Below, piece after piece: positions 1 through 11,651 of a DNA stretch of 64,000 bases; positions within the stretch are counted from its first letter, which is position 1; every line of letters begins with the position of its first letter. Below the pieces are notes generated by a model. That model saw only the letters and a list, made by a program, of their open reading frames with translations. It was not told the origin of the DNA and did not search any database. Position numbers and translations under genes: made by a program. Origin of the DNA: Leucocoprinus leucothites (Eukaryota > Basidiomycota > Agaricomycetes > Agaricales > Agaricaceae); the NCBI GenBank assembly GCA_013368445.1, contig JAACJO010000008.1, positions 1,612,001 to 1,676,000 on the forward strand, in the 5' to 3' direction.

Positions 1-1412
1 GAGAGTCCATGCAACGTGCTGAAGGGTATGAGTCTCGAGCCCAGCGGATTCTGCAACCGACAACGACGCGCACCAAACACAGGTTCAACGATGCAACAGG
101 ATGATTAGGTATTAGGTCTGTAGCCCCTGATGTGGCGCTGGAGCTGGGTAGCTGTGCGGGAGGAAGACCCGAGAGCAGAAGAATATGAGTATGATCCTTT
201 GGAGAACCGGCGTCCAAAAATGAATAGACAAACCCGTACTTAATGACCAGGGCGCCACTTACCTTGATCCGTGTGAGAATTTCTGGAAGCTGTACATATG
301 TTTATCAATAAGTTTTAACATGAACGCATGACATGCATCACAACTTGGGACCGCTCTCTGCTCTGAATGTTTTGAGGTACTCTCTGCGTGCTCGGTCCCG
401 AACTCCTGAGCTGTCACTGTCTAGAATCTATCTCCTGACTAGAATTGTCTATGCCCGCCTCGAAGCCTCTCGAAGCCGATCCACCATGTCTAGACCCGAC
501 AGAGATCGGATGAGCGACACGTTCCGTTGGCGACAATTCATGGTTAACCGATGGATCTATCAATATGTCGATGGCGCTTGTGCTGTGGCTCAGCTTTCAG
601 GGGTCCGGTGTCGCCTATTAACAAAACGCGGCAAACACTTCACGGTAGTATTTTTTGTTGACCGCTCCTGACCAGGCCCATCGAATTACGTGGAACACGT
701 ACCAAAGGAAGACCCTGATTAGTCCTCAGGTCTTAGGTCTGGAACCAAGACTAATCATATCTTCATGTTAACGCTATCTCAAGGCGGGTGCATTGGGTCG
801 GAGGCACGTTAACGCTCTTCTTCTGGAACGGTTTGCCCCAGTTACTCCAAATTTTGGTTTGGAGTTTACTGGGCTACGAGATCCTCCTCGACTATTGTTA
901 GTAACTTTTATTGACAGGATCAGTCCAAGGACGACGTTCGAAACTTGATTCTATCAAGTTGATGCATATAAAAAGTTAAGAGCGAGTTAAGAGCGACAGG
1001 ATGCGTCCTCACTTACTTTAGAATAGGACGAGAGAAAAGGCATATCAATCATACCCCTGAGTCAATATCCACCGATAGGGAGTGGTAACGATCTAGACTC
1101 CCATTACCCATTGATTCCCTCAGATTATTTACATGGCCCACTCGATAGTTGGTACTTATGCCTGGAGCAAACTTCAGAGGTTGCAACGATTGGGCTACGT
1201 TGGAGAACGAGATGACTATAAATGGACCTATATGTTTGCCGGAGTTACATCTTGGAGCATGACGTTTCCGCAAAGGGAGCAAAGGGAAAGACCTGGATTT
1301 CTAATTATAGCTCTAGGTACTATCATCACTTCCCACCATCGCGGAAATATATATTCTAGACACCCCACCAGTTCTTGGCCGACACCGTCTACCCACCACC
1401 ACCATTTCACTC
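1..1412. other. Left-edge stretch without a supported gene
   Basis: Only short open frames with no recognisable protein family occur here. The last 150 bases, just before the F-box gene, are AC-rich and CT-poor and probably contain its promoter and 5' UTR. No repeat or RNA gene was seen. Confidence 0.4.
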
Positions 1413-2825
1413 ATGCCAAACCTTCCGGTAGAACTGCAGACAATTATCGTTCAAAGTCTTTCCGACCCCGATGATTTCCACAGGCTTGCACAAGTCTCCC
1501 GCGACCTTAACTTCCTCGCTGTGGAAGAATTGTGCTCCATTTATGGTCTGAACACTCGTAGCGAGACGCTGACACTTGATGCTAAAACATTCCGCATTGT
1601 CCCAACTCTCGCAATCTCGCTGTCTATGTTCGGGGCTTCACTTCAGCTCCTGAGCTGCGACTTGACAAATACTCAGGAGCAACCAGAGTTGTTAAAGCAG
1701 ACCCGTTCTTTGCAAAACCTCATCTCCGCCCTCTACTCGATCCAACGTACCACCCTATTTTTTGCAAACTGTGGAACCAAGGAGTGGGAGGATGCGATAG
1801 TTGCCGTCTGTAACACCTTGGCTGACAGACGCTGCTATGACCTTCACATAAAGACCCTCGCCCGAAATACAACACATCCTACTCGAACCAATAGGCTGGC
1901 CACGCTTATTCAGAAGTTGTCGCTCCCCGCTGCTGGGAAGAGAAGGAACACGAGAATTTCCAGGCCTTCCAATCATCTAGAAACGTGTCACTTGCAAACA
2001 CTTCCGACATTTCTCCAGCCCCTCCTCGCTTATCGACTAAACACTTCGCAACTTAGCAATCTGACATTCCGCTACATTTATAACTTCTCAGAGTGGGATG
2101 ACTTCATGTCAACACTTTATCTACCCTTCCTCGAAACTGTCGTTGTTTCTCACTGTATTATACCCGGGAAAGCGTTTTCCGGTTTCCTCAGCCGCCACCC
2201 GAGAATCACCTCCCTCGATTTCCACCATAACACCTACCTCCGCCACAATCCCCCCACTCTGCCTTCGGGGATACTCCCCCGCCTCCAGAAGCTTCGCACA
2301 TGCTCGGAGTACCTTGTCCGCTACTTTCCACCCCTAGACTCCTTCCCGGCACTCACAACGGTCATATTGCCCGCTGGTGACATGGTTCGTGACTCGCATA
2401 GGGCAGTCATGGCGCTCCAAGCGCTCTTGTCCTGCATTAATGACATCACATTGTGCCTTGAATTCACATATGTACAATGTCTTGACAACTGGCTCCGCGA
2501 TAACCTTATTCGCTCGCAGACTTTCGCGAGTGCGAATCAGCTTGGAGAGACGGATCCGACGAGGAATTTACGTTGTGTGAAGTCGTTGCAGCTCGATTCA
2601 AAGCTGATCGCATTTTCTTCCGACGGTGTGGTTGCACTCTTGGTGCGATGGTTGTGTATGTTTCCCGCCCTGACTCGAGTGTTCATCACTCGACCTTGCC
2701 TTCCCCTAGTTTTCACCAGGGAGCATTTCGAGGCTTTCGCCAAGTCAATCCAGAGAGGGTCGGCGTCGATAAGGAGCATTAGTGTTGAAGCAGACGATTG
2801 CAGTGTTTGGACTTGGTGTTGTTAG
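1413..2825 (+). CDS. F-box-like protein, single exon
   Basis: Predicted 470-residue protein. Residues 1-40 (start MPNLPVELQTIIVQSL, then SDPDDFHRLAQVSRDLN) match the F-box pattern: LPxEL, a helix, a short loop and the CxxVxRxxx-type helix. F-box proteins act as substrate adaptors in SCF ubiquitin ligases by binding Skp1. The rest is leucine-rich with spaced LxxL segments, as in the divergent LRR-like tails of basidiomycete F-box proteins; no regular repeat can be counted. The gene has no intron, unlike most neighbours. The first ATG sits directly before the F-box, which supports this start. The substrate cannot be guessed. Family assignment is fairly secure; function beyond adaptor is inference. 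Confidence 0.75.
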   Translation: MPNLPVELQTIIVQSLSDPDDFHRLAQVSRDLNFLAVEELCSIYGLNTRSETLTLDAKTFRIVPTLAISLSMFGASLQLLSCDLTNTQEQPELLKQTRSLQNLISALYSIQRTTLFFANCGTKEWEDAIVAVCNTLADRRCYDLHIKTLARNTTHPTRTNRLATLIQKLSLPAAGKRRNTRISRPSNHLETCHLQTLPTFLQPLLAYRLNTSQLSNLTFRYIYNFSEWDDFMSTLYLPFLETVVVSHCIIPGKAFSGFLSRHPRITSLDFHHNTYLRHNPPTLPSGILPRLQKLRTCSEYLVRYFPPLDSFPALTTVILPAGDMVRDSHRAVMALQALLSCINDITLCLEFTYVQCLDNWLRDNLIRSQTFASANQLGETDPTRNLRCVKSLQLDSKLIAFSSDGVVALLVRWLCMFPALTRVFITRPCLPLVFTREHFEAFAKSIQRGSASIRSISVEADDCSVWTWCC

Positions 2826-4224
2826 GGGACTATTTCATGGAACCATTTCTCATTCTCGACCTCCAGACTGAACTACGGAATGGGATTTATTGACGCTGGT
2901 TTTAATTTCTCACATTTGTACACATAAACTACTTTTGGACGTAGACGCATTTCAATAGTAATTGTCGTTCCACCTCAACCTCCATCTCTTGCTTTTGGCT
3001 TCGCCGCCATAGTAGCAGCAACACGGACGTACGCCACCCCACTACCCCCTGAAGATGTATGGGGCGCTCTAGGAGATGGTAGAATTGACTGTGATCAAGA
3101 ATTGCCTGGGTCAACTTGATGAGGACTGTGGCCACGAAGAGATCCCGCTGTGGCGTAGATTCGTGTTTGTTTAAGCCAACCTGCGTCATTTATCATCCAG
3201 AATCCTACTTATCCACTACACGTAGTACACTCTTTTTCCTCAATCTCGTCATTTTGGCACCAAATCGTCCGTTCTAACTCGCTACTCTTGACTACCATGA
3301 TTATCGGCATCTGTTAGATTGCTTCCGTCCCCTGGAGAGCCGCCTTTAACTTAGGAAGTTCCAGAACCTAAGCTGCTTCTTGGAGGCCAGCCCTTTACAT
3401 AGGAGTAGTCCACACTATTTCAAAGTTACAGGATCTGGTCTATTACACAGAGTCGGCCGTATTGTCCCAAAGATAACCCCACTGTGAATATAGCCAATAA
3501 TTTCGATTATCGGGGTCACGGTCATGGTTGTTTTAGATAGATAGTAAGCAACCCGGATGTATTCACCGGAACCTATGGGAACTATTCGGATAATAGGGAT
3601 AGGATGATTGGGGATTACTTTGGGACATACAGGGTCGGAAAAGTGGCCAAATCCCGCGACATAACACACAGGCTCCCCATGGCCTCAAACAGAGACAGGT
3701 TTAATATTACTCAGTTCCTTATCCGCCGGAGACACTGTATAGTACTCAGGCTGATGGGAATACGGATCAGCTGAGCGGATCATAATATACTCATGGAAGC
3801 ACTCCGAATTATCAGTGCATCGGCATATGGATGGTTATCCGTACGTCGTAGCAGACAACGAGTGGTAGCCTCTTAAACTTAGTTTTTCCCCTTCAAATGA
3901 TTTTGAATGTCATAAATGCGTCAATATTCCTGTTAAGCTAGTTACAACCCCGTATGAGGAGAGTATTTAATACTCTCGATTGTCGGCGTGTACAGATGAT
4001 ATGGTATGCCATGAGAGTTCAGGAATAAAAATTAGTTGTAAATAATAACGGCGGTAACGGACTGGTTATTATGCTGAGAAGGTCGAGTCAAAGAAAGTGT
4101 TGCAATTCTCTCAAATAGCGGAACAGCTAACGACAGAGAAAGCGAAGGTGAATAATTGAGGTAAGCCAATAGTCGACTTGAAAATACGTTGATAGACTAC
4201 TCACATAAATGGGCAGGCTCCAGA
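2826..4224. other. Intergenic stretch, no supported gene
   Basis: 1.4 kb between the convergent F-box gene and the small secreted protein gene. Short open frames on the minus strand (for example 3415-3669) have no family resemblance and no convincing splice continuation. Probably 3' UTRs and spacer. Confidence 0.4.
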
Positions 4225-4638
4225 TTACGCTGAACCCCCGTTGTATCCTTTATGATATCCCCCACCATCATAATGTCCGTGCTTTTTATGGTACCCGTCT
4301 GCAGCATCATCCTCTCCTTCTCCCATGCCCTCAGCAGGCCCAGATCCAGTATTTGTTGGACCGGTTGGGGCGTCCGACGAATCCACAGTACTAGAAGTTA
4401 CTGGTGCATTGACGCCATCACCATTGGACGGAGTCGCTGGATCATTCGCGGTATTCGTGGTTGGAGTGTTGTTGGGGTCCGGCTTATTCGGGTCTGAGCC
4501 GGGGTTCACTGTTCCAAACGGCGAGAAGCCAAAGTCATCATTTTGTCGAGAGACATGAGAATCGGATGGTGCGGGAGCCGCAAGGGTAAAAAAGGATAAG
4601 CTGAGGAGGACGGCGAGGAGGAGCGACCTGCTGATCAT
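4225..4638 (-). CDS. Small secreted protein, His/Gly/Tyr-rich tail
   Basis: 137-residue single-exon protein. The N-terminus (MISRSLLLAVLLSLSFFTLA, then APAPSDS) is a clear signal peptide with an AxA-type cleavage site near residue 20. The mature part is hydrophilic, without cysteines, rich in Asn, Pro, Thr, Ser and Asp (about residues 40-105), and ends in a short His/Gly/Tyr/Lys-rich segment (residues 113-136, with YHKK and GYHKGYNGG). This suggests an extended extracellular protein; the tail could bind metal or cell-wall polymer, which is inference only. No known family recognised. A TATAAAG element lies about 70 bp upstream of the ATG, which supports the start. Open frames on the other strand here are shadows. 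Confidence 0.7.
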   Translation of the reverse strand: MISRSLLLAVLLSLSFFTLAAPAPSDSHVSRQNDDFGFSPFGTVNPGSDPNKPDPNNTPTTNTANDPATPSNGDGVNAPVTSSTVDSSDAPTGPTNTGSGPAEGMGEGEDDAADGYHKKHGHYDGGGYHKGYNGGSA

Positions 4639-5474
4639 CGTTCGTTGAGAAACTGTACGTCAAATAGCGGGCTGCTGAGGTGATTTCTTTCAGTCAATCA
4701 CGGCTCTCTTTATAGCTCCACGAGTTGAGTGATGACACTTTGTTTCCGTACGCATGTTTTCATCGCGGATCGGGATTCAAATTGCCCTGAGTTTCAGATA
4801 ATAAGCGCCGACATCAACTTGATTAAGTAGCATCGCAATGGCGGATGCGACTCTATGCCAATCCAGTGCCCCTGATTATCCAGGCGCCTCCGAGGACACA
4901 AGCGCTATATACGCATAGCCCTCAGGCAACCATGTTATGAATTCCCCTCAGCAGAACCCTTGAAACGAATAATATAATCTTGGTTGACAGAACAATCAAC
5001 CTATCGAATATACTTCTTACAAGTGTTTTGATAGCTCGTGGCTTCCTGAATAGTCCCGTGTTTTTGAAGCCCACCTATCAAATGCTTCTATACGAAATGG
5101 ACTTATCGCTGTAGGTTGAGCGCTGAGCATTCAACTCACCCTTGTTTCAAATAACATGATATCGAAGAAGGGACATATTTGAATATGGCCGAGATGATCG
5201 AGTCGACCTCTGTGACAAATCATGACCTAGCATGACGTTTCCTAATAATACTACAAAGTTGAAACACCTAGGCGGCCTTCTCGGCCGCTCCCTGCAAACC
5301 ACGCTGATTTTTATACTGCAAAAAGGACCGCATCTGGAGGTCCAACAAAAGTTGAGTGCTATGCTTCGAGTAGCCGTGATTTTCATGATTGACCCAGCCA
5401 GCGTCCGAGGGTAAGAATTAGTTTAAAAGGTGGATCAGGACCAGGCGCTTGTGGCATTGACTAAAGTAAGGGTT
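4639..5474. other. Intergenic stretch, no supported gene
   Basis: Holds the promoter of the small secreted protein gene on its left and the 3' flank of the GH71 gene on its right. No coding region recognised. Confidence 0.4.
4708..4714 (-). promoter_or_regulatory. TATA-like box of the small secreted protein gene
   Basis: The minus strand reads TATAAAG here, 70 bases upstream of the ATG at 4638, a usual distance for a fungal TATA box. Position and sequence are seen directly; promoter function is inferred. Confidence 0.4.
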
Positions 5475-7506
5475 TCATGCGGACGCACATCCGGATATAC
5501 TTCTACCGCACCCATCCTCCGACATAGCAACAAATACGTTGAAATTATGGACGCCTGGTCGTTCTTCGAAACGATACCCAACTGGTACGCATTCTGCTAC
5601 AATCGCTTCATCTCTGAACATAACCACCTTTATCCCACCTCCGACCTTCAAAGGAGATGAAAGTTTCGTGATTCCTTTTCCAACACCAATCTGTCGTATG
5701 TCTGCCCCCGAGTTTGATGTATGAATTCTTATAGTAGCAGGGGCAGTGGTGAAAAGAACGATCCACATCAAGTCATCAGTCTACAAGATCCAGCCCTGGA
5801 GTCAGGCCAATCTAAAAGAAGATTCTGGGACGTACAAGCTGCCAATTGTCAGGACGTGGGACCTCTTCGTTTGTGATGGCGTCCTTTAGGTGAGGCCGAG
5901 CCCAGACGTAAATCACATCTCTTGTTATCCGAGGGTATACACCATCCTTGAACGCACGAACGAAAAAGCTGTTGAGGCGCAGCCAGGCTTCGTGCGGATA
6001 GCCGTCCACCCAGGCTTGGGAATTGGGCTGTGCACCCTGGAGTGGCACTCAGTAGGTGGACACTGGTGAAGTTTCCGTATCAGAACTAACCCTGATGGGA
6101 CCAATATAATGAGATTCACCGTAATCTGTATGGGTAGAAGGGCTTCCATCAGTTTGAGTGATCGGAGATGACGAAGCTCCATGTACCATTCCAAGAAATC
6201 ACTTGAATAAAGTCAATAGAATCTCTCATTTCAATCACCTGCTCCCATCGGCGGACAAAAAGCCAGTCATCTGTTCGGTAAATCCACTGGATAGCATCAG
6301 CCCACTGGCGGCCCGGAAGCCTGAAGCCCTGTCACTTACGTTTTTATTCCAAGAATCCGGGCCATAATGCTGTGTGTTCAGACCAGAATCTCATTGTAGG
6401 GCCTAGGGACTTTAAGCATGAAGCACACTACTTACGGTGAAAAACCAAGGCGAAACTGCCGCCATAAAGCTTTGGTCGCTCCTCAAGTGACGTAGGTGAT
6501 GAGAGTCAGAGTCGAGTTTTGCATTTTCAACAGCTTCGCGAGGGGACGAAGGAGTAAGGTGAACAGGCCAACTTCCATTCCACTGAGTTTGAGACTCAAA
6601 TAAAGTGGTAAGAAATATAGGCCGAGGGAAGTACCCACGTTGAAAATGCCATCTATGCATTTGACACAGCCGTTTTGAGCAGGATCCATGAAGAATGCGG
6701 GTATCAAGTCGACCTAGATATCACCATGAGCGATGCAAACGAAAGATATATTATCCTTCTCACGGAAGAAATGACGCATAGCTCTTGTTTCAAGTGAGCC
6801 CATCCTTCAGCCAAACAACTCTTCCCAAAGTGACAATTCTCCCCTGAGAAAGCGGATACGACGATTCTATTCGAACTAGGGTGCCTGAACATGCGTGGGT
6901 GGTGTGCGAGCAAGGATAAATAAGATGATATATGACCAATATCATTCACTGAATGCCCTGGGATCGATCTGATACAGATATATCTTCAGGAGGAAAGAAA
7001 GATACGAAGACGAAGCCAAACGCACGTCATGTCAAAACTGAGCATAAACTTGAATTCATTGTCGTCTGAGAGACGCTCAGAGGCTCTGAAACAATCCAAT
7101 ACACGATCTTTTTGCCATGCTTCAACCCCGATATTGAGAGCAAAGCCATCACTATAAGCGTCAAGATCGGCGAACGATCATCGAGAACACGATCAGAGAT
7201 CTTAAACAAATACACGTGGTTTGAAGCGTACATCTCATTCGCGCCCGCGAGCTTCAGATCTTCGAGCCAGTCTTCTGTAGTGTAGGGCTACGAATGTTTT
7301 GTTTATTCAACATAAACTCTCCCCGAGCTTCCGAGAAATGTTGAACACACATATGTATTTCCAACCATAAAGCTTAGGGCTTGGTTAGAGTTACGTTATC
7401 CATAAAGGAAAGGAACACCCAACTGAGCGAAGACGAACTTCTTCTGAGTTCCTGATTGATACTGGCTAGCGTTTTCTAACACTGGCATGAAGAATGGTGA
7501 TTCCAT
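5475..7506 (-). CDS. Glycoside hydrolase family 71 alpha-1,3-glucanase (mutanase), about 12 exons
   Basis: Endo-alpha-1,3-glucanases of GH71 hydrolyse alpha-1,3-glucan of fungal cell walls. Splicing eleven short introns gives about 464 residues with family motifs in order: VFAHFMVGNTYPYTTEDW, LAGANEIDGFALNIG, WQKDRV, FMLSFDMT, SAFSGENCHFG, LIPAFFMDP, VSPWFFTHYGPDSWNKN, WLFVRRWEQ, IDFIQVISWNDYGESHYIGP, DVIYVWARPH and the C-terminal NFNVFVAM. Each joins in frame across a GT-AG intron, for example Ile of ANEID is split by an intron. Two Met codons fit the start (7506 and six residues later). No signal peptide is visible, so the enzyme may be intracellular or an upstream secretory exon may be missed. 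No stop or frameshift found. The catalytic-domain Asp of FDMT and the ND/E of WNDYGES region are present. Confidence 0.88.
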
Positions 7507-7955
7507 CGTGTCACGAGTGCGTAAGGGGGTCGATAACGTATAAGTATTTCAGTCCCTGTCTAGTCGCACTTGTGGTATACACTCTGGGGGTTTGAGACTT
7601 GATACTTGCTAGTGTCCAGACGTCTTGTCCTACAGTTACAGAGTTGTTTTTCAGAGCCGAGCCCCAATAATAGCCTATTCAGCTTGAGTTGATACCAGAT
7701 CTCAGGAACAGCTATTAAGAGGAGACAGGTCAGCCGTCAAATCAAGGAGACTGGGAGTGGACGAGACGGACTATCCATTTGGCGTCAAGCATTGTGCGAT
7801 TTCTCGCGCCCCGACGTGACTGTCACAGAAACGCACCTAGACACATTTTATCATACATCTCGAACCTCCTCCTTGTCAGGCTTAAGCTCCTCGAAAATCC
7901 ACGGGTCCAAAAATTCCATCGCGCCATCACACCTGCCTCCATGAATTCCGAGCAC
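7507..7955. other. Promoter region of the GH71 gene and 3' flank of the Crinkler-like gene
   Basis: About 450 bp between two minus-strand genes. No coding or repeat signal recognised. Confidence 0.4.
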
Positions 7956-9766
7956 TTAACATTCATAAATACGAACAAGCCGGAAAACTTCACCCAGAAG
8001 CATATCTGTAAAGATACACAGGATCGCTATACATAAGAATAAAGATAAGCCTAATAATAACTACGACACATTTCAAGCATCTCAAGTCATCGTCGACAGT
8101 AATATCAGCTCCAACTGTAACTCCTTCTGGCCTGGACACTATCTCGGTATTAATATGCGTTGGGTACTTCGCTTGTCCAATCCTTCCCGCCCAGTTAAAT
8201 TCCAACAGATGAACCGCAAACTCCTCGTTGTGCTCAAGGGCTTTGTCATCAATAAGAATATTCACGCGCCGTATGTCACCATGAATGAATCCGCCCTTGT
8301 GCAGTGTTTCAATAATGTGAGCAACCTTCGGGAACACTCTTTTATGAGACTCAACCGACAGTACTAGCTCAGGGTCAACGAGTGATCTAAGAGGCGAAAG
8401 ATCCATAACGACCATAGTCCAACCACCAGGAATGGAAACAGCGGCTCGAAGTGTTGGTGCATAGTTAGAGCTTGCGAGGAGACGACGAGCCTCAGCGGAA
8501 TATTGCCTCGTAAATTTCACAATGAGGGTGCCGATGCGTTCTGTCCCTGCCATAAAGAGGAGCTTCTCCGGAACACGATGTACATACTTGAAATAAAATT
8601 TCCGGCCCATTTCGTTGACGTAGCTTGTGGGATAAGGATAGGCACGACCACGGGGCTGTAGGGAGGGAACCTGTGTGTAGTGGGCTTCAAGACGCTTTAC
8701 GGTGATTTTAAGAGTGGACAGACTAGCTGCGATGGATCGACGAACAATCCAGTCAGCCCAGGGAGTCGCCAAGTCATACCATGGCGTTAAAGGCTCAACA
8801 CATATTCGCTTTCCCGTCCAAGTACAACCGTAGAAGGCAAGGCAAGTACCTATACCATTATCTAGTATTTCACAGGACAAACGAATACGGGGACGCACCA
8901 ACATCGAGCATGAGGATAGATGGAAAACAGGTACTCTTGTGGCAATCCACCTGCGTTTTAAGAAAGCCAGCATAGCAGGCAATGGCTTTGAAGAGAGCAC
9001 ATCCCTGTTCATTCTCGCACTCTCGGATAAGTGGGGGTATAATATCGGCCAGCAAGTTTCCATTCGTCTTGAACTCAGTTCCAGGAATTGTCTCAGCTCT
9101 GAGGTGAATGTCTTCTTGGAAGAGCTCTTGAATTTCTGAGCGACGAGAGACTTGGTCCGTATGCCGCTTGCATGCTGCAATGGTAAGATGCAGCGGGAAC
9201 CTCTGCGCCTCAGCAGAAGATCTGAGTTGGCAATCGTCCCTGGATTCTGCCATTTCTCGCTGCGAGAGAGTGATAGGAATCGCATCAAAGTCGAATGGTC
9301 GATTATTACGCACAAGATCCTTGGCATAATCATCGAACTCGGAGGGCCGGGCCAAGAAGGACGACGCAAGGTTGGTAAAATTCAGCAGACGAGTTCGTGC
9401 CTCTTCTTCCTCCAGAGAGAATAGTGGAACTGAAAGGAAGGGCAGAAATGCACAGGGCATTTGCACAGGGGATATCTCATTATGGACCATCCGCAGATCA
9501 GCTATCGTATCCCTTGAAAGAAGTCTCTCGGGACCTTGGTCGGAGAAGGCCTCTCTGGCTTGACCTTCCAATACCGCAGGGTTACTATCGTCGAACAAAG
9601 GCGTCCTGTCCTTGCATCTCCACACTGTGAGACCCATGTGCGTGCGTGCTTCCTTGACCTTCTCTCTCAATTCAGCAATGTCTTCTGCACCCGAGACAGG
9701 GAGAGACTGTCCTTGAGGCTCATTCCTGTGATCGATGGGGAGGCACCAAACCCTAGCGGCGGCCAT
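7956..9766 (-). CDS. Crinkler-like protein with N-terminal ubiquitin-fold-type header and C-terminal atypical kinase
   Basis: Three exons (introns 8850-8898 and 8006-8069). Residues 1-60 (VWCLPIDHRN, then SGAEDIAELREKVKEA and LTVWR) resemble the header domain of Crinkler (CRN) proteins in basidiomycetes: a WCL strand, a D-I-xx-L helix and the LTLWK-like strand. The middle region is of the CRN type. Near residue 290 the conserved CFPSILMLDVG-CLAFYG joins across intron 1. The C-terminal part is kinase-like: IVKF (candidate lysine), EARRLL (helix C Glu), VVMD hinge, HGDIRRVNILI (catalytic loop with Asp and Asn), then LLEFNWAG where relatives usually have DFDWAG. CRNs are host-directed effectors in oomycetes and proposed conflict/NLR-linked proteins in fungi. 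No signal peptide. Kinase activity is doubtful because the metal-binding Asp is Glu. The last exon ends VFRLVRIYEC. Confidence 0.65.
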
Positions 9767-10351
9767 GGTGGTTGTTGCTTTGGAGCTTGAGACTCAGGGC
9801 GCGTGATCCGCAACCTCAATTCTTTTGTGAGGAAAGACCTATCACTACACCTACAGAGAAACGGCCCCCGCTGCCCTAGACCTCCCTGTAGGTGACTACT
9901 AACAAAGCTAATTCACCCTGACGATCTCAACAATCTGAGACGGCAAAACCCCAACCAAATAACCGGTGATTCAGATTGAATGATCGGTTCTGACTATTTC
10001 ACTCCACGCTAAGTACTAAGATCTGGATTGCTGCCAAATCTACTCTATGATCTATCAAACGAGTGTCGATCAGGAATATGCATAAACAGAGGCCATTCAT
10101 AAAGAGTCAAAAACTCGGCAAGTCCAATGAACCTAATAGACACCTTTAAATAGCTGAGCTCCCAAAACAGGCTATATTCTCAGCACCACCAAAGGCCGAG
10201 CTCACCTCAACTGAGAAGCGCGCGCCACCAGCCACCCACTCCCAATCCCCACGATGTCAAACTCAGACCCGCCACCGTTGACATCACACCCGCTAAATAG
10301 ATAATTTACCGTAAAACACTTCTCATCCTTCATCCCTCCCAGGGCAATACA
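9767..10351. other. Promoter of the Crinkler-like gene and 3' flank of the NTF2-like gene
   Basis: 585 bp between two minus-strand genes; no coding frame, repeat or RNA gene recognised. Confidence 0.4.
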
Positions 10352-11404
10352 TCAGCTTCCGCCATGCTTATCTCTCGAATGCGGATGATACGATCCTGGA
10401 TAGCCTTGTCCCGGTCGAGAATACGAATACGACTGTCCTTGCGCTGAAGTTCCCAACGACGTCGACAGGGGATAACCTTTCGAAGGAGCGCTCGTGCCTT
10501 GTCCTTGCCGGTAGCCCTGAGACGACGACATCAAAGGGGCACCAGCCGGAAACGTCGGAGGATAAGCATATTGATAGCCGGGTGCCATCGTTGGTGAAGC
10601 ATTGAACTTTGTCGGCTGCCCAGGAACGACATTATGAGGCATTGTTGGACTGCTCGCCGGCATCGACTGCCTCGATCTCCAATGATTTTTCTTCCACCTA
10701 ACCTCTCCACTCGCATTCTGCTGCTGTACGATTGCGTCGTTATCTCTTATCCACTGTCTCTCCTCCTTGAACCAAGCCTTAGAACTCAGGCTGTCGACGA
10801 ATTCCTTCACGTTGACCATTTTAGGTAGTGCATCGGGTGGCCACTGGGCCCCATTCGGACCGTATTTTCGTTCTTCGCGCCCGCTGACTCTTGAGAAATG
10901 GATGAGTAGAACGGTTTCACTGACATAAGGTCTTTGTGACCTGCCCCGACCCGAGGCAACCAGCTACATTATATTAGCGTGAGCACGAGGAACAACATGA
11001 ATATTCTGGGAACGCACTTGAACAGTCATCTTATTGCTCTCTTCAACAATTTCAATAATTTTCACCTATGGGCAAGGGCAATCAGTCGTATCGTTCAAAT
11101 GGTATTTTAAGCGCCGAGGCAAGCGACTTACAGCAAAGTCGAGAAACATATCAGTAACAGAATCCAAATACTTGAAATACTGATCGTAGTTCACGACTGG
11201 TCGCTGCAGGCTCGAAGGTAAGCTTGTGTGAACGAGTTTTGGGTCGAATACTTCAGTGACTGTGTCGAAGTCCATCGCATTGACGGCAGAAGTATATCTA
11301 AATAGGGCAGCTAGGTACGGAGACTGTTCCCTAGGTGTGATATACCCCTCATTTTCTGGCTCGAAGCCACGCTGAACGCGAGTCCCGGGCTGGGAAGGAT
11401 TCAT
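10352..11404 (-). CDS. NTF2/SnoaL-like protein with disordered Ser/Tyr/Gly-rich tail
   Basis: Three exons. Exon 1 begins MNPSQPGTRVQRGFEP and contains SPYLAALFRYTSAVNAMDFDTVTEVFDPKLVHTSLP in pieces typical of the NTF2-like fold of small polyketide-cyclase/SnoaL proteins (helix, FDxxL-H-xLP strand, then NYDQYFKYL). The intron 11066-11131 follows DFA; exon 2 reads VKIIEIVEESNKMTVQ; exon 3 starts LVASGRGRSQRPYVSE and carries IHFSRV and an Asp/Asn-rich helix (AWFKEERQWIRDND). From about residue 200 to the end the protein is low-complexity, with many Ser, Tyr, Pro, Gly and Gln. NTF2-like proteins of this kind in Agaricomycetes have no assigned function; the fold may bind a small hydrophobic ligand. 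No catalytic residues can be assigned. Confidence 0.65.
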
Positions 11405-11651
11405 TTGGGCGATGAAAAGGGTGCGGGAAAGGGCCGAAAGCTAGAACTCGAGGAGTGGCGTCGAGATAGAAGGAAGTGGAAAAGGTCCCATGGTGGAAGG
11501 TTGATGCGCTTTTAAAGAGCATCTTATTGATGGTGGGTCATTCATTGTTCACGATCTTTATCGATCGACCCATGTGGGGATGTGGGGACCAATGGCAGTA
11601 CACCGAACGACGTTGCCCAAGTGAATGATGTCATTGCACGTGGTACGAGCC

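Noticed and set aside
8006..8069. Reading the kinase C-terminus as ending in a hydrophobic helix
   Set aside because: That stretch is an intron; splicing gives the more family-like ending YMLLGEVFRLVRIYEC.
8870..9000. Frameshift in the Crinkler-like gene where two frames overlap
   Set aside because: A 49-nt intron (8850-8898) reconciles both frames and restores the conserved LDVG-CLAFYG junction.
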